Source of the DNA: Carallia brachiata
Taxonomy: Eukaryota > Streptophyta > Magnoliopsida > Malpighiales > Rhizophoraceae
Assembly (NCBI GenBank): GCA_021464245.1
Contig: JADCRB010000030.1
Span: forward strand, 3,364,213-3,428,212
Reading direction: 5' to 3'
DNA: 64,000 bases
A program made the position numbers and the translations under genes. Below, piece after piece: positions 37,290-48,336 of the stretch (position 1 is its first letter; each line of letters opens with the position of its first letter). Below the pieces are notes generated by a model. That model had not been told where the DNA came from, ran no database searches, and saw nothing but the letters and a program-made list of their open reading frames with translations.

Positions 37290-39542
37290 AATTTACTAAT
37301 TTCTGATTGGAGAGAAATTTTTTCATCGGATTCCAATTAATTGTTTTAGTTTTGGTGGAAATTTTGGGCCCATCCATATTTGCTCCCCAAAAGTAGCACA
37401 TTTCTTCATCCACATTATTCAGGATGAATTCATACCTATCCATAATGTATGTAGGGCAGGCTAAAGCTTTCATTTTGTTCACTTTTTGTCTATTCATAAA
37501 TTAATTTCCTTGGTTTTGTTTTTCTAGTTTTAATATACTTGAGGCCAAATAAAGTTTTTTTTTTGGTAACAAAAATACTGATTCAAAATACTGAATCATC
37601 ATAGCTTTAATTTTTGACAAAATGCATATTGTAATCATTCATAGCCACCACACATTTTTTGGGAGATTTTTTCATTCACATGTACATTTGAGCCAATATT
37701 TTAGAGTTCTTCTAGGCCTAGATATGTCACTAGCCAGCCACACACCTTTTTGCATACTATCACTATGATTTAAAGATAAGAGAAAAGATAACATATGATA
37801 AGGGTATTTCTCAACAAAATAAAAAATTAAAAAAATATATGATTGAGGGTAATTTGTGGGCCGAGTCAAAGAGATTAATAGTTGGAAACAAAAGCAAGCA
37901 TTCATGAATGTTTCCCCATAACCATAAATATATGATCAACAATGTCCCATTTCTTCTTTCACTTCCGCCATTATTAGTTGAGTTGAGTTGATTTTACCTC
38001 CACCAGTGGAGAGAAAAGAAGTCGCCCTTCTTTTGCTATTTAAATTTTCTCTCTTGTTTTCACATATGATATGATATTTTTTTTATTCATTATAAATGTT
38101 AATTCAGCAGTAAAAAAAAAAAGATGAATGTCACGTTTGAAGTTCATATTTTAAATATAAAAATTAAAAATATATATTTCCAACTAATTGACTTTATCTC
38201 ATTGCTCAACATATAATATGATAATTGATGTGTTACATCCACTGTTTTCCCTTTACAAAATCTTATCTCGATACTATTCAATGCATTTCTCTTAATGTTT
38301 TTTAAAGGAAGATGTCTTTTCATAAATTGACTTAAAGAAAATTCTTTATACTAACGTTTACAAATAAGATATATAATAGATATACAGTAATATAAATTAT
38401 TAAATTATAAAAAATTAATTAAATTTTAAAATTTAAGTAAATTATTAAATTTTATCGAATAAATTAAATATTTTTCACGTATTTTTTTTTACATGTCTAC
38501 ATAATCAAATTTTAACCTAAATTCATTGCCATCTCTCTCTCTCTCTCTCACACCCCCACACACACACACACATACACACACTCAGACACACAAGCACCTT
38601 ATCTTTTTTTTTTTTTTTTTTGACACAACACAAGCACCTTATCTTGACTTTTTGTCATTCACATCATTTGCATAATCTCTAAGCCCAAGCACAATTCAAT
38701 GATCAAATAATGATAAGTCTTCTCCATTCTTCTTAAAATAATACAAAAAAAATGATAAGTCTTCTCCAAGTATTCAAATGTAAAATAGCTAGCGTGCAAG
38801 TTGATGTTTGAATATTCTGGTTTGCAATGCTTACACTGAGAGAAGTGTCCTCTCTCTTTTGTTTTTTATTTTTTTTCATTTTCGTGTGTCTCCTGGCAAA
38901 TTTGTTTGCAACAGAAATGATTTCTAGTTAAAGGGAAAATAAATCACAAATTCACAGAAGAAGGATGTCCAATTTTTTTGCAAACTCAAGCATTTTTGCT
39001 CCATCAATCAATAAATATAATATAATATATTTGAAGAACTCGAAGAGAAGGACGGAGGGGGTAGGCAAGGCAAAATTTTACTCGGTGGCTTGATGGCTTC
39101 TAATTCGCAGATTAATGGCCAACGTGTAGGCCACCGAAAATGGTGGGCTAGCTCCCTGCTACGTGGCTCAACCTCCCAAAATATAATTTTTCTTTCCGGG
39201 GGTGCGACTACAAGTACCGAGGAAAATACTCCGTAATTGTATTGAAAAATAGTAAAAAATTATTTTTTTTATAAAATTTATATTAAAGTAAATATTTAAA
39301 TGTAAACGTTATATAAAATTTATTATAAAATATTTTTTAAAAATATATATTTTAATGAGTGTATGTACTTTTTAGTACAGAATTTTTTAAATTAAATTTT
39401 TTATTTATTTTTTATCATATTCAAGATATTTGGCGCACCGAATATGGATACCCGTCATTTTCCTTTCCCGAACGGCCGCAAAGTCCCCCATTTCCTCTGC
39501 TAGTGGTGGTCGCGGTTCCATGTCTTTCCTGTTTTTATTTAG
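37290..39542. other. A+T-rich spacer
   Basis: No gene seen. CT and CA repeats lie at 38533-38590, with a degraded MITE at about 38380-38470. Confidence 0.5.
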
Positions 39543-40942
39543 GCAAAAAGTTAATTTGACTTCACAAAATTTTAATATATTTTAAATTTTATTAATAATA
39601 CATTTTTTTAAATTAGTCTATGATATTATGTCTGTTACTTAATTTAGTCATTTTATTTATCATGCCGTTAACTCTGTTGACGTAACGCGACGAGTTTAGC
39701 ACGTTATTAATTTTTTTCATGTTAATATGTCATGTCAATATCTGTTACTGACGTGACATTTAACGCGTAAAAATTAATTTGACTCACAAAATTTTAACAT
39801 CTATTAGACTTTACTCATAATGTTTTTTTTGTTAAAATTAATTTATAACGTTACGTCCATCAGTCTAATTTAATCTTTCCTCTCATAACGTCATTAACTT
39901 TACTGATGTGACGCGGCTGAGTTTGACATGTCATTAATTTTTTTTCATGTCAACATGTCACGTTATTATCTTTTACTGACATAACATTTTTAAAGTTAAG
40001 AATAAGTTTTAAAAAATAAACAAAAAAATTAATATCTTGCAAAAAAAAAAAAAAAAGGAAAATCTTTAAAGATTTATCATTTCTTCTATAAAAATCAGAT
40101 CTCGAGCATTTGTCTCTCGCTAGCTTCTCATCGGACCGATTTATTTTGCGAATTTATGGATTTTTTTTTTGATATTTCTTTTGCTGGCAATGCTAATAGT
40201 GGCTGGAGGCGGCAGCAACGATAGTTCAACGAGGAAGAAGTGGTAACGATGAAAAAAAATTCAAAAATGAAAATGACGATGATTTTTTTGAATTTTATTT
40301 ATTTATTTGCTAAAAAAGACATAGCTATTCAAGGGGATATATGTTCATAAATTTTAATTTTTTGTTTTATTTGAATTTGTAGAGTGTGATTTTCAGTATG
40401 AGATGTTTTGTTTGAATTTTATAATTTTGTTGCAGTTAAATTGATTTTTTTTGAAAAATTATTACCTTAATTTTAAAAATACCATGTCAGCAAGAGATGC
40501 AGACGTGGTGTGCTGATATGGATGAAAAATATTGACGTGTAACATTCCATCATGTCACGTCTGCAGAGTTAACGGCGTTATAGATGGAATGACCAAATTG
40601 GATTGACAGATGTAAAGTTATAGACTAATTTTAACAAAAAAAAACGTTATAGTGAAATATAAAACATGCTGAAATCTCATATATCAAATTAACCATTATG
40701 TCTTACTCTTAATTTTAAAAATATCATATCAGCAATAGTTGTTGACGTGACATGCTGACATGGAAAATATTAATAACGTGTCAAATTTGATCGTGTCACG
40801 TTAGTAGAGTTAACGATGTTATAGATAGAATGACCAAATTAAATTGATAGACATAACGTTATGGACTAATTTAAATATTAAAAATATTATAAATAAAATT
40901 TAAAAATTACTGAAATCTTGTGAGTTAAATTGATTTTATACC
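39543..40942. mobile_element. fold-back (long-TIR, possibly Mutator-like) element with doubled arms
   Basis: Each arm holds two related units of about 220 bp. Left units start near 39543 and 39768 (ttaatttgac-ttcacaaaatttt, then ttagtctatga and gccgttaactctgttgacgt). Right units, 40473-40692 and about 40705-40942, carry the same motifs in reverse complement (gagttaacggcgttatagat, gagttaacgatgttatagat). The core, about 40003-40470, has no transposase. Long doubled TIRs fit fold-back or non-autonomous MULE elements. A target duplication was not resolved. Confidence 0.8.
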
Positions 40943-41917
40943 TTTTATTTAAGCATCGATCACAGATTAGAGAAGCTAATTGCCCCACGCATTTCGTGGG
41001 CCTAGCAAGCAAAAACTGTACTCCTTTCAACTAAGTTTGCTGTACAATTTACTAAATACATCATTCGCTTTAACCACCATCACTTCTTTTTTTTTTTTTT
41101 TTTTCATCTAGGCCAATTCGCACCTTTAGTTGGGACTTTCATCTTATTAGCAGTAACTTAGAAGGCTTTTATAACATTCTCTTTCACTTCTTAATGTTAT
41201 CTTATGCCTCTTAACCGCGCCAACTACATCTCTTTTACAGGGGCGTATCTTTTTTCTTAGTCTTTCCTAAATGTGTGACCAGTTCCATTGCGAGGGATGG
41301 TAATATGGAGAAGCTTATTTTTCAAAAGACTAGAGTTTGATGGCTAAAATGGAGATATACCACCAAAATTTATGTATTGTTTGTTTTAAGCATTAGAAAG
41401 GAATAGGGAAGAAAACCCAAAGTCCAATTCATTTTTCATTGTTGGCAGCATGAGAAATGTATTGGAGAAAAAGGTTATGTCGTGTTAGAAGCAATAGCTA
41501 CAACCATTTGACCCAAAAAAAAAAAAAAACGCATGAAAGCAAATTGACTGAAACAGCCTCAATCTATTGCACTAGTTATAGGGACAATTTTGTAATTTCA
41601 ACATATTATTTAATTATTTGTAGAAATATTTCTATAATTTTGTCTAATACTTTTCTTTTTCAGCATTTTTTATATAATTTAAATACAAAATTTTATTTTT
41701 TTATCATTTTCTCGTAACTTTATTTCTCACTAAAGCTATACAATTTAAATAAACAGCTAGTGTGATCGTAAAATTCTTGTTAAGTTGAAAGCAAATGTTA
41801 CCATCAAACAATTAAATCAATAATTTGTGTTATCTGTGAAAAAGCAATATATCCCAAAAAAAAAACAAGTGTAAAAGAAATGTAAATTTAAGTGGATGTG
41901 TACTCGATTTATAGTGT
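40943..41917. other. spacer
   Basis: No gene supported; T-rich homopolymer at 41089-41105 and poly-A at 41515-41530. Confidence 0.45.
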
Positions 41918-42196
41918 ATTTGGATTGATAAAAAGTTGTGAGAAAGAAAATTATGAAAAAAATAAAGTTATTTGGATTGATAGAAAGTTGTGAGAAAAAA
42001 ATAATTAGAAAATTGAGAGAACGAAAATGAATCGTAATTTGTGAGAGAAAAAGTAAAAGTTAGTTATTTGAATTGATGGAAATGAATAGAAAAGAAAAAA
42101 TGTAAAAAAATAGTAGTAACAATGATATTTTTTATTTTAAATTTTTCATTCCTTTTTCTTTTCTATGCAAAATTCATCAAACCAAACACAACATTA
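41918..42196. mobile_element. GTTTGG/CCAAAC-ended element with internal repeats, copy 1
   Basis: Starts at gtgtatttggattga and ends at caaaccaaacacaacatt. Inside, a purine-rich unit of about 65 bp (gttgtgagaaag...gttatttggattgat) is repeated. A relative lies at 43818-44161. Non-coding; superfamily uncertain. Confidence 0.55.
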
Positions 42197-42283
42197 GTTT
42201 GATCTAATAAAAAATAATGATTATCGTACCAAACTAAGTGTGACGCCCATTGGATCAAATTAAAAAAATAACGTTTAGATTGG

Positions 42284-42530
42284 TTTGAGCATGTGGACAT
42301 GAACAAGCAAATGCTCTAACTAGGTGGAGTGTTCAAATCTAAGTAGTTGACAAGAGAGGAGAGAGGAAGAAGAAAAAAAAAAAAAAAAAGGTTCAATTGA
42401 AAATTTTTAATTAGCAAGGATTTTGAGTAATGATGTCTCTCACCCAATTTAGCACGTAACATAACAAATAATGAGAAAATATTCTTGTAGATCTTAATTT
42501 AATTTGAAATTAAGAATTTTAAAGTGTTGT
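42284..42530 (+). pseudogene. LINE 3' end relic
   Basis: Similar to 47490-47745 (agcaaatgctc, aactaggtggag, aattcaaatctaagtagttga, ttttaaagtgttgttg) but more decayed and broken by a poly-A run. No open frame remains. Confidence 0.5.
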
Positions 42531-43817
42531 TGGTACGTAAGATCTTCATCCTTATCAGGCGAATCTGGTTGGTCATTTCTAACCACACAGTGTTGACTTC
42601 ATCAACTTATTTTGGAACGCTAACTTACGTCATGCTTTGCATAAGTTTTATATTATGTCATTTTTTTCAATTTCATTGCATATTTAAAGTGCACGTTTAC
42701 AGCGTGGTAATATTTTTCCGTTATAATCTTACAATGAGCATTACAATATTTGCGTAATATGCGATTCATTCTTCTAGAAAAGAAAAAAATTATTTGAATA
42801 TTATTGTGTTTACTTTTAAAAGTGTTTCAAATTATCCTATATTCTCTTATTTAGTTTCATTTAGTTCTATTGGTAGAGTATAATCACTAACAACGTTAAT
42901 TATTATTATTATTATTATTTGGCATAACGCCAACATTGCTTAAATTATACCATCCTCAATTTGTTTTAATTTTACTATTTTTTATTTCAACTGATTATTG
43001 ATGATAGTCTTTACCCTTTTATTCCTATGACTACTTGTATACTAAATTAAAACCTTATATTACCTTTTTTTTTTTCCTTACGCTTTTCCTGATTTACTTA
43101 GACGGTGTTTATATGCACCCATACACAACTTGTCATGGTGGTATAAAAAACTTGCATTAGTTTACCTGATTGCAAGATCTAAAACAAATACTGTTTCCAT
43201 GAAAATGGACAAAAAAAAATTGTAGCTGATTTTTTTCATTTTTTTTACCAAAAGAAATTCATTTCGTTGATATTTATCGAAAACCTTATATAAGATCAAC
43301 GCAAAAGTGTGAGAGAGATTCTACGTGCAAGAGAGATACACAGTACTAATAACCTACAAAATAAACGATCAAACTGACCATTCATAATTTGAGCACAAAA
43401 AAAAGAAAACGGTTGTAACTGAATCCGTTATGTTTGCTTAACGCCGGGTATACTGCCTTCCATTTTGATAAAAAAATGGACAAAAAAAAAAAACCAACAG
43501 AAAGTGCAAGAAATTTTTATGTATAGCAGGAAAGTACGTTATGTTTTTCTGCTCTACCTATTGTTTCTTTTTTTTTTTAATTAACCACCAAGAAATCGAA
43601 TTTCACAATTATGCTCGGTTCAATTGCTTTTCTTTTTTTTTTAATAAAAGAGAATTACTAATTAACAACATTTAAAAAGTAATGAAATAGTAATAAAGTA
43701 ATATAAATTATTAAATAATTAAAATTAAAATATATATATATAAATTATTAGATGTCGTAAGATAAATTATACTATTACTTTATTATTATCTAAGTTAAAT
43801 TGTATAATGAATTTCTT
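42531..43817. other. spacer
   Basis: No gene seen. TTA repeats lie at 42900-42920 and a degraded A+T-rich MITE at about 43685-43800. Confidence 0.45.
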
Positions 43818-44161
43818 ATGGTATATTTGTATTGAGAGAAATGTGTGAAAAAGAAAATTGTGAAAAAATAAAATTATTTAAATGAAAAAAATTGTACGAA
43901 AGAAAATTATGAGAAAAAAATGAATAGTAATTTGTGAGAGAAAGAGTTGTGAGAAAAATAAGTTATTTAGATAGAAAAGAAGTTGTGAGAAAAAAATGAT
44001 TAAAAAGGAAGAATGAATAGTAATTTATGAGAAAAAAAGTTGTGAGAAAAATTAGTTATTTAGATGAAAAAAAATTATGAGAAAGAAAAAGTTATGAGAA
44101 AATGATAGAGTAATAATTATATTTTTTTTCTCCCTTTCTCTAGAAATCCAAACAAGCTATT
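43818..44161. mobile_element. GTTTGG/CCAAAC-ended element with internal repeats, copy 2
   Basis: Related to 41918-42196. Starts near ggtatatttgtattga and ends at gaaatccaaacaagc. At least four imperfect copies of a unit containing gttgtgagaaaaa, ttatttagatg and gaatagtaatttgtgag occur in tandem. Confidence 0.55.
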
Positions 44162-44349
44162 AAGAAAAATCTACTATTTTGTTATGGGTCTGACTTGATT
44201 AGAGTTGGGAATTGGAAATAAAGTCTATTAGGGTGGTTAATAAAAGGAGATTAGGGCTGATTAGCCATTAATGTGTCTGTAAGACCAATTAATGAGACTA
44301 TTACTATTGTAATTTCGTTAATAAGTTGTCAAATAGAATTTTTTTTTTG

Positions 44350-44540
44350 GTCCTTGACCACTGATATCTAGAGTCCCGAAGTCATTGAACTTCGACTAAT
44401 CTAAGTCGAGTCGAGTGGGCTTATAAAGAAATAAAATTCTCTCAACGCTTATCTACGTCATTAACAAGACTTGAACTCAAAACCTTATTTAAAGGGAATA
44501 AGTGTCCAGCCACTCGAACCAATGAGCATTGGTCAATTCT
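44350..44540 (-). mobile_element. possible tRNA-derived SINE relic
   Basis: On the minus strand a box A-like ggttcgagtggctgg (near 44510-44524) is followed about 30 nt later by a box B-like gagttcaagtctt (near 44466-44478), the arrangement of an RNA polymerase III promoter. A tail is not clear. Confidence 0.4.
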
Positions 44541-44724
44541 ATCCATTCACAAATAGAATAAAGAAGAAGGAAGCAGTCCATTGGTGGTCTGTTAGTTAAT
44601 TCTATCTATCTTGACAGACTTGTAACAAAAATGTTACTGTGTTAAATACCCAATTTGGGGAAATGAGAAAACAAGAGAATATTCAATCAAATCTTCTCTC
44701 TCTACAACTTTCATGGTTCCTAGA

Positions 44725-45036
44725 GGGGATTATACTCACTTTGATTCTAAATCTTTATAAATTTTTTCAATTTAGTCTGAACTCTTTTAATTTTTTTAAT
44801 CGAGTTTTAAACCTTTCAATTTTTTTACAAACTGGTACTTCCGTTAACGAAAGTCAGTTAAATCGTTAAAATTAATCATTAATCAAATGGAGATAACGGT
44901 TTGATTAACTTCTGTTAATGGAAGTACCAGTTTACAAAAAAACTGAAAAGTTTAGAACTCGATTGAAAAGGTTAAAAAGTTAAGGATTAAATTGAAAAAA
45001 TTTATAAAACTTTAGATCAAATTGAGTGTAATCCCC
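44725..45036. mobile_element. long-TIR element, copy 1 (312 bp)
   Basis: The two halves are near-mirror images: ggggattatactcactttga at the left end against ggggattacactcaatttga read from the right end, with about 140 bp per arm at roughly 85% identity by eye. No coding capacity. Target duplication not clear. Confidence 0.82.
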
Positions 45037-45374
45037 ATAGAAGACATGCATTTTATTTTTAGTTGGGGAGATGAATATAATTATGCGTTAAACTTATAAA
45101 TATTAAACTTGTCAGTTTGTTCTTTTATGTTTTTTTAGAAATGTTGTAAATAGCTCTACAAAAGAGTAAATCATATTGAAATGGAAAATGAAAAATTTTG
45201 TACAAATTACGTCTTTTGTCACTATTTTATTGGTCATGAAAAAATATTGAATATGAATTTTTTAAATAATTGTGACCTGATTTGTGAAATTTCAATTAAG
45301 AGTGGTTTAGAAAGAAAAATGGAGACTAAGAAAAACATTATTTGTTGTTAAAAAAATTCGTTGTGAGACAAGAT

Positions 45375-45480
45375 AGATTTAAATTTAATATATAAAAATA
45401 TAAATTATTAAATCATAAAAAATATATTAAAATTAAAAAATAATTATTAAATTATTTGTCTGTCTTTTGTATACTACAAA
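45375..45480. repeat. A+T-rich MITE-like repeat (ataaattattaaat family)
   Basis: One of several degraded copies sharing ataaattattaaat, aattaaaaaataattattaa and often attaaataaatta. Others lie at about 19430-19590, 27060-27180, 38380-38470, 43685-43800, 51000-51130 and 51340-51440. Copy limits and class are uncertain. Confidence 0.45.
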
Positions 45481-45636
45481 TTACATATTTGTATAGTAAT
45501 TTTTTTAATTATAATATAATAGTTATTAGATTTAAATTTTAAAATAACATTTACAGATTGCTTTCCTTAGTTATAGAGAAAAAAGAATTTTTTTCATCAC
45601 TTTTTTTTCTCTAACTTTTTATATTTATCCAAATAA

Positions 45637-45916
45637 GAATTATAGTCATTTTAGTTCTAAACTTTTATAAATGTTTTCAATTTTGTATTAAACCTTTTAA
45701 TTTTTCAATCAAATTTTAAATCTTTCAATCTTTTTATGAATTAGTACTCCTATTAATGGAAGCCAGTTAAACTATTATCGGCATTTAGTCAATGATTAAT
45801 TTTAACAGTTTAATTAATTTTTATTAACCGAAATATTAATTTATAAAAAAATTAAAAAATTTATAACTAAATTAAAAAAAATTTATAAAAATTTAAAATT
45901 AAAATATGTATAATTC
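45637..45916. mobile_element. long-TIR element, copy 2 (about 280 bp, decayed)
   Basis: Same family as 44725-45036: gaattatagtcattttagtt, then ttctaaacttttataaatg on the left and the mirrored end at 45890-45916. It ends about 125 bp before the start codon of the CX9C gene, so it forms part of that gene's proximal promoter. Confidence 0.7.
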
Positions 45917-46041
45917 CGTTTCCAGAGCGGCCATTGAATCGTGGAAAAATAAAATGGCGTGACCGTCCAGCAAAGACAAAAAAAAAAAAAAAAAAAAAAA
46001 GTAGAAGAGACCTTGTAAATTTGTGTACGAAACGGCGACGG

Positions 46042-46338
46042 ATGCCGGGGGCGGAATCGACGACAATATTACCAGCGGGGGAGTGCGAGAGGCTGCATCA
46101 GGCACTGCAAGAGTGCCACCGCCGTGTCCCGGAAGGTCGTGGTCGGGACACGGCGTGTCGGCACCTGAACCGCGGCCTGGCGCAGTGTCTGGTGTCAGTG
46201 GTGTGTCCGGAGGAGTGGGAGGCGGTCCAAAGCCTCTGCAGCAGCGGCGGGACGGCCCTGAAGCGGTCGCAGTGCCAAAATGCTCGCGCCTCCCTATCCA
46301 TCTGTCTCTCTTCTCATCAACAACACCAACAACAATAA
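46042..46338 (+). CDS. CX9C-type (Cmc1-like) mitochondrial protein
   Basis: A single-exon gene of 98 residues. The ATG at 46042 is preferred over the in-frame one at 45934 because the latter adds a poly-Lys stretch from a poly-A run. Cysteines fall in pairs: CERLHQALQEC and CRHLNRGLAQC (both CX9C), CPEEWEAVQSLC (CX10C) and CQNARASLSIC (CX9C). Paired CX9C helices mark small proteins that are imported and oxidised by Mia40 in the intermembrane space; Cmc1-like members assist cytochrome c oxidase assembly. The C terminus is a Gln/His tail. The coding part is strikingly G+C-rich (many CGG and GCG) against A+T-rich flanks. From memory, Arabidopsis At1g31175, next to MIR167D, is of this type. A 3' intron cannot be excluded. 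Confidence 0.82.
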   Translation: MPGAESTTILPAGECERLHQALQECHRRVPEGRGRDTACRHLNRGLAQCLVSVVCPEEWEAVQSLCSSGGTALKRSQCQNARASLSICLSSHQQHQQQ

Positions 46339-47489
46339 CAACACTCTTTCACAACCATATCAATTTAACAACTCACATCACATCACATCTGGTGAGTTGG
46401 TTAAATTTTCTTCACTTTTTAGCAATATTTTTGTCAACTATTTATTTATTTATTTATTTTAAAGTTCAATTTTAGTTCAGAGTTGAGCGACCTGCTGCTT
46501 CATTGGTTTTTGAGAAGATTATATATCAGTAATTCAGTATTGTGACCATTGCCCCGGATGCATAAGGAAACAAGACAAAAATGCACAATTTTTGTGCCTG
46601 ATTGCAACAAAGTTTTATTTTTTTGCAACCATATTAATACTTCATAAAACAAAAAATATAATTTTTTTTTTATTGTGTTTCCCATTTGCTGTTGCAGAAA
46701 AATGAAGCGTTGTTGCCATTCGGGCGAAAATTCGTCTGGAAACGTAAAGGCGCCCCGAACATAAATACATTTTCGTTTAAATGATTTCGTTGCCCTAGCA
46801 GATAGATAGATGGATGGATGGATATGTTAATTGTTTCCTTATTGTTAGCTGATAAAGATAGTAGTTGCTAATGAGGAAAAAGGAAAGGGGCGTTACAGGC
46901 GGAAAACAAATAAAAACAATAGTAGTCAAGATAATGTTGGCCTAGTTATCTTGAATTTGTTAAACCACTTAAATGGAATTTTTCTTTTCATTATAACATG
47001 ATAATAATTTAAATGAAAGGCAGATATCTATTATTTAGATGAACGCTTACAGCCCATTTTGATTGTGATATGAGAAATATGGTCGATAGTAGTATTTGAG
47101 ACACCTTCTTTGTGTTGTTGTTGTTGATAGTTGGTTGGTTACAAGCAGCATTCAGAAGTTCATTCAAATATTGTTCCATGAAAAAGCCTGCATGTTTCTT
47201 CCGCCTGAGCAGGAGCGATAACAAATAGCTGGTAGTGGAAGCAGCTGCCTGCTTGGAGGCAGGACGTGCACTCTTTCGTCGTGAGTTGTGAAACTGTAAA
47301 GTAAGGTAATCATCTGAATATGTTTTCTCTCAAAAGAAGCAAAATTCAATGGTAATCCTTTTCTAGAGCCACCCTTGAGTTTTTGACAATCTCTTAATTA
47401 TTTGTTGTTGTATTGTTTGCTTGTCATGTCATAAGCAAGTAAACAATTAAGAGGAAGTGGCAAAGTAGGTGTAGCACATATTGGAGATG
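46339..47489. other. 3' region of the CX9C gene and spacer
   Basis: Probable 3' untranslated sequence starting with CAA repeats, then spacer. No other gene supported. Confidence 0.45.
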
Positions 47490-47745
47490 TATTGAGGGAG
47501 TGTCGTTTGAGTTGATTTCATCATGTCTAATGTAAATCAGCAAATGCTCCAATTAGGAGGGGCGACCAAATTCAAGTAGTTGATGAGAGGAGCGGGAAAG
47601 GAAGATCCTAGGTTGACTTGGGAATATTTAGTTAGGAAGGATTTAGAAATATTAGGTCTCACAACTAACTTAGTGCATGATAGAACGGAATGACAACAAA
47701 GAATTTATGTAATCGACCCAATTGAGTTTGGGATTAAGGTTTTGT
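47490..47745 (+). pseudogene. LINE reverse transcriptase 3' end relic
   Basis: Plus-strand reading gives GKEDPRLTWEYLVRKDLEIL then GLTTNLVHDRTE and, after a stop, RIYVIDPIEFG. This follows the usual C-terminal end of plant LINE polyproteins (RPKKTW-EVI-DL--LG, then DR-EWR-RIH-ADP). Internal stops show it is dead. A TRIM element lies 20 bp downstream. Confidence 0.65.
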
Positions 47746-47764
47746 TGTTGTCGTAGATTGTTTG

Positions 47765-48331
47765 TGTTGAAGTATAAGATATAAAAGTCCTATATTAGAA
47801 AAGAAGGAAGAGGTAAAACAACATATAAGTGTAGTTAGAAGACTCATAACCTAAATTTTAAGGTTTAGGTAAGATGTGATGTTCAAAGATCTCATTTAGT
47901 ATTGCTTGCTTTTTTTTTATTGTGATCCATCTATATTATTGGGTCTATGCTTACACAAATTTTTGCACGGTAATAGAGAATCTCGTTGCCCCACACAGTT
48001 ATTGGTCACATTTATTGGTGAATTAATTGTGAATTTCTTAAGCCTAAGAAAGCCTTATTTGTTCACACTTCCAGCCCAGGTGAGATGGCCGAACCCAAGT
48101 GAGTTAGGCTTTCACGTGAGGGGGTATGTCGAAGTATAAAATATAAAAGTCTCATATTGGAAAGGAATGAAGAAGTAAAACAACATATAAGTGTGGTTAG
48201 AAAACCCACAAACTAGGTTTTAAGGTTTTAAGTAAGATGTGATGTTTAAAAAATTCCATTTAGTGTTGCTTGCTTCTTCCTTATGGTAATTTATTTATGT
48301 TATTGGGCTTATGCTTCCACAAATCTTTACA
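47765..48331 (+). mobile_element. complete TRIM retrotransposon (567 bp) with 5-bp TSD
   Basis: Two direct repeats, 47765-47967 (203 bp) and 48127-48331 (205 bp), start TGT and end CA as LTRs do (tgttgaagtataagatataa against tgtcgaagtataaaatataa). The flanks are gtttg on both sides (47760-47764 and 48332-48336), a 5-bp target duplication. Directly after LTR 1, cggtaatagag resembles the initiator tRNA-Met primer site (9 of 11 positions), and just before LTR 2 lies a purine tract, gtgaggggg. The 159-bp interior encodes nothing. LTR identity is about 80% by eye, so the insertion is old. Confidence 0.9.
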
Positions 48332-48336
48332 GTTTG

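Noticed and set aside
45934..46041. longer N terminus for the CX9C protein
   Set aside because: It would add a poly-Lys stretch encoded by a long poly-A run; the 46042 ATG starts at the family-like part.
46023..46475. 150-codon frame overlapping the CX9C gene
   Set aside because: Out-of-frame reading of G+C-rich DNA (Gly/Pro-rich), whereas the other frame has the ordered cysteine pairs.
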